A DNA stretch of 7,446 nt from JBGOUV01 sp041477815 (GTDB lineage Bacteria; Acidobacteriota; Terriglobia; Bryobacterales; JACQDG01), in assembly GCA_041477815.1 (NCBI GenBank), contig JBGOUV010000353.1, forward strand, positions 1 through 7,446. Reading direction: 5' to 3'. The translations under genes were made by a program, and so were the position numbers. Under the pieces are notes generated by a model. It made no database searches. It had not been told where the DNA came from and worked only from the letters and a program-made list of their open reading frames with translations. Of this stretch, positions 6,413 through 7,446 are shown piece by piece (positions within the stretch are counted from its first letter, which is position 1; each line of letters begins with the position of its first letter).

Positions 6413-6489
6413 TGGTAGGCACGAGCGGATTCGAACCGCTGACCTGCCGCTTAGGAGGCGGCTGCTCTATCCATCTGAGCTACGTGCCC
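6413..6489 (-). tRNA. tRNA-Arg, anticodon CCU
   Basis: The minus strand folds into a complete 77-base tRNA including an encoded CCA. The acceptor stem is GGGCACG/CGTGCCT with a G-U first pair. The D stem is GCTC/GAGC, the anticodon stem GCCGC/GCGGC with loop CTCCTAA, the variable loop AGGTC, and the T stem AGCGG/CCGCT with loop TTCGAAT. The anticodon CCT (CCU in RNA) at bases 6455-6453 reads the AGG codon. The discriminator base is A. It lies 8 bases after the stop of the enolase-superfamily gene and 25 bases before the NIPSNAP start. No intrinsic terminator is visible after its 3' end, so read-through into the NIPSNAP gene is possible. Confidence 0.97.
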
Positions 6490-6497
6490 AGGCACCT

Positions 6498-7446
6498 CTA
6501 TAATACCAGCCGGGCCGCCCGGATCTTGTCCTCGGGAACCCGGATTCCCAACCCCGGCGTGTCCGGCACCTTCACCTTGACGCCGTCCATCTCGATGCCG
6601 TCGACCATCATGTCGGCCAGGAACTGCGGGCCGTTCAGCTCGGCGGGCAGGAGCAGGTCGAGGGTGGAGTAGAGGTGGATGGCTGCCATGAAGCTGATGC
6701 CGGCGTCGGTCAGGCCGGAGCCCAGCAACCCCAGACCGTTGGCTTCGGCCACGATGGCGCTCTTGAGGCAGTTGGTGATCCCGGCGCTCTTGGGCACCTT
6801 GAGCACCACCAGGTCGCAGGCTTCCAGCCGGGTAGCCCGCGCCACGTCGAACGACGAGAAGGCCCCTTCGTCGATGGCGATCGGGTAGGGGCTCTTTTCG
6901 CGGGCCCGTTTCAGGCCGAACCAGTCCTCACTGCGGACGGGCTGCTCCATGCACCGCACCATCTTGAACTCCCGGAGCGAGGCCAGAAAGCGCTCCAGGG
7001 CGATGGGCATGTAGCTCTGGTTGGCGTCGAGCCAGAGCTGGGCGTCGGGCCGGGCGTCGGCGACGGCGCGCATGCGCTTCAGGTCCAGGTCGGCGTCGCC
7101 CGCCACCTTCACCTTGAAGCACCGGCAGGCCGGCCAGCGCTTCACCTCGGCGGCCATGGCCTCCGGGGTGTCGACGCTGACGGCGTAGCACAGCTCCACG
7201 GTGTCGTGCAGCCGGCCGCCGATCAGCCGGTGCACCGGCAGTCCCGATACCTGTCCGGCCAGGTCCAGCAGGGCGATCTCGACGGCGCTCTTGGCGAACG
7301 GCGCTCCGTTCGAGACGGCGTTGGTGATGTTCTGGTCCATCAGCTTCTTGATGGTGTTGACTTCGAACGGCGAGCGGTCGATCACCAGCGGACAGAGATG
7401 ATGCTGGAGTGTCCCGACCACCGACTCCACGGTCTCGTAGCTCCAC
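6498..7446 (-). CDS. Mandelate racemase/muconate lactonizing enzyme family protein (enolase superfamily), 5' end outside window
   Basis: The frame is open to the right edge and reads WSYETVESVVGTL across the GTG at 7430, typical of the interior of the capping domain. The gene is therefore truncated by the window, probably by about 50-60 residues of a usual 360-370. Numbering from the Val at 7430, the catalytic barrel shows the full set: KVK lysines (106, 108), metal ligands Asp135 (LDAN), Glu162 (MEQP) and Asp187 (IDEG), and the second lysine Lys211 (VLKVPK). The spacings match the muconate-lactonizing subgroup. Near residue 237 the motif reads GSGLTDAGIS, where muconate cycloisomerases carry a GTMLEGG-like motif with Glu, so classical cycloisomerase activity is not assured. 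Racemase, epimerase or dehydratase activity on an amino-acid-like substrate is possible; the substrate cannot be read from sequence. The TAG stop is 8 bases before tRNA-Arg. Confidence 0.92.
   Translation of the reverse strand, partial: WSYETVESVVGTLQHHLCPLVIDRSPFEVNTIKKLMDQNITNAVSNGAPFAKSAVEIALLDLAGQVSGLPVHRLIGGRLHDTVELCYAVSVDTPEAMAAEVKRWPACRCFKVKVAGDADLDLKRMRAVADARPDAQLWLDANQSYMPIALERFLASLREFKMVRCMEQPVRSEDWFGLKRAREKSPYPIAIDEGAFSSFDVARATRLEACDLVVLKVPKSAGITNCLKSAIVAEANGLGLLGSGLTDAGISFMAAIHLYSTLDLLLPAELNGPQFLADMMVDGIEMDGVKVKVPDTPGLGIRVPEDKIRAARLVL
6500..6505 (-). promoter_or_regulatory. -10-like TATTAT before tRNA-Arg
   Basis: On the minus strand TATTAT (five of six matches to TATAAT) overlaps the last codons and TAG stop of the enolase-superfamily gene, and ends 10 bases before the first tRNA base. 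The position fits a tRNA promoter with a very short leader. The nearest -35 candidate, AGGACA at 6532-6527, is too far (21-base spacer), so this is tentative. Confidence 0.35.

Noticed and set aside
6413..6489. tRNA gene as a possible phage or island attachment site
   Set aside because: I saw no direct repeat of the tRNA 3' end elsewhere in the window and no integrase gene, so there is no sign of integration here.
5899..6672. 257-codon plus-strand frame crossing the tRNA
   Set aside because: The stretch GTSGFEPLTCRLGG is the well-known artefact of translating a tRNA gene backwards; the rest is antisense to real genes.

Overview
The window is GC-rich (roughly two thirds G+C by eye) bacterial chromosomal DNA. 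Protein style and gene families suggest an acidobacterium of the Solibacter/Bryobacter type: a secreted ankyrin plus squalene-cyclase-like protein with a CxxCH motif, a Tat-exported DUF362 protein, a short coiled-coil protein, and a NIPSNAP/YeiH pair. This assignment rests on remembered family resemblance, not on a search.

Layout. Bases 1-4375 hold three closely packed plus-strand genes, all with export signals or a likely export signal: a glycoside-hydrolase-like protein that may begin before the window, a DUF362 protein with a twin-arginine leader, and an ankyrin-repeat protein fused to an alpha/alpha-toroid domain with QW-type motifs. The gaps are 18 and 2 bases, so they probably form one operon. 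A 93-base gap with short repeats and a possible promoter follows. A small plus-strand gene for a 63-residue coiled-coil protein (4469-4660) comes next.

Bases 4661-4823 are the convergent spacer. Everything beyond is on the minus strand. Read in the direction of transcription it is: an enolase-superfamily enzyme cut by the right edge of the window, tRNA-Arg(CCU) 8 bases after that gene's stop, a membrane-anchored NIPSNAP-family protein 25 bases after the tRNA, and a YeiH-family (UPF0324) membrane transporter one base after the NIPSNAP stop codon.

How the genes may work together. The plus-strand cassette looks like an envelope or periplasmic module, but no pathway can be named from sequence alone. 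The NIPSNAP and YeiH genes are almost certainly translated together. The enolase-superfamily enzyme retains all the usual metal ligands and both lysine sites, so it should be active on some carboxylate or amino-acid-like substrate. I see no mobile element, CRISPR array, rRNA or integrase. The most unusual object is the ankyrin/CxxCH/toroid fusion at 2534-4375.
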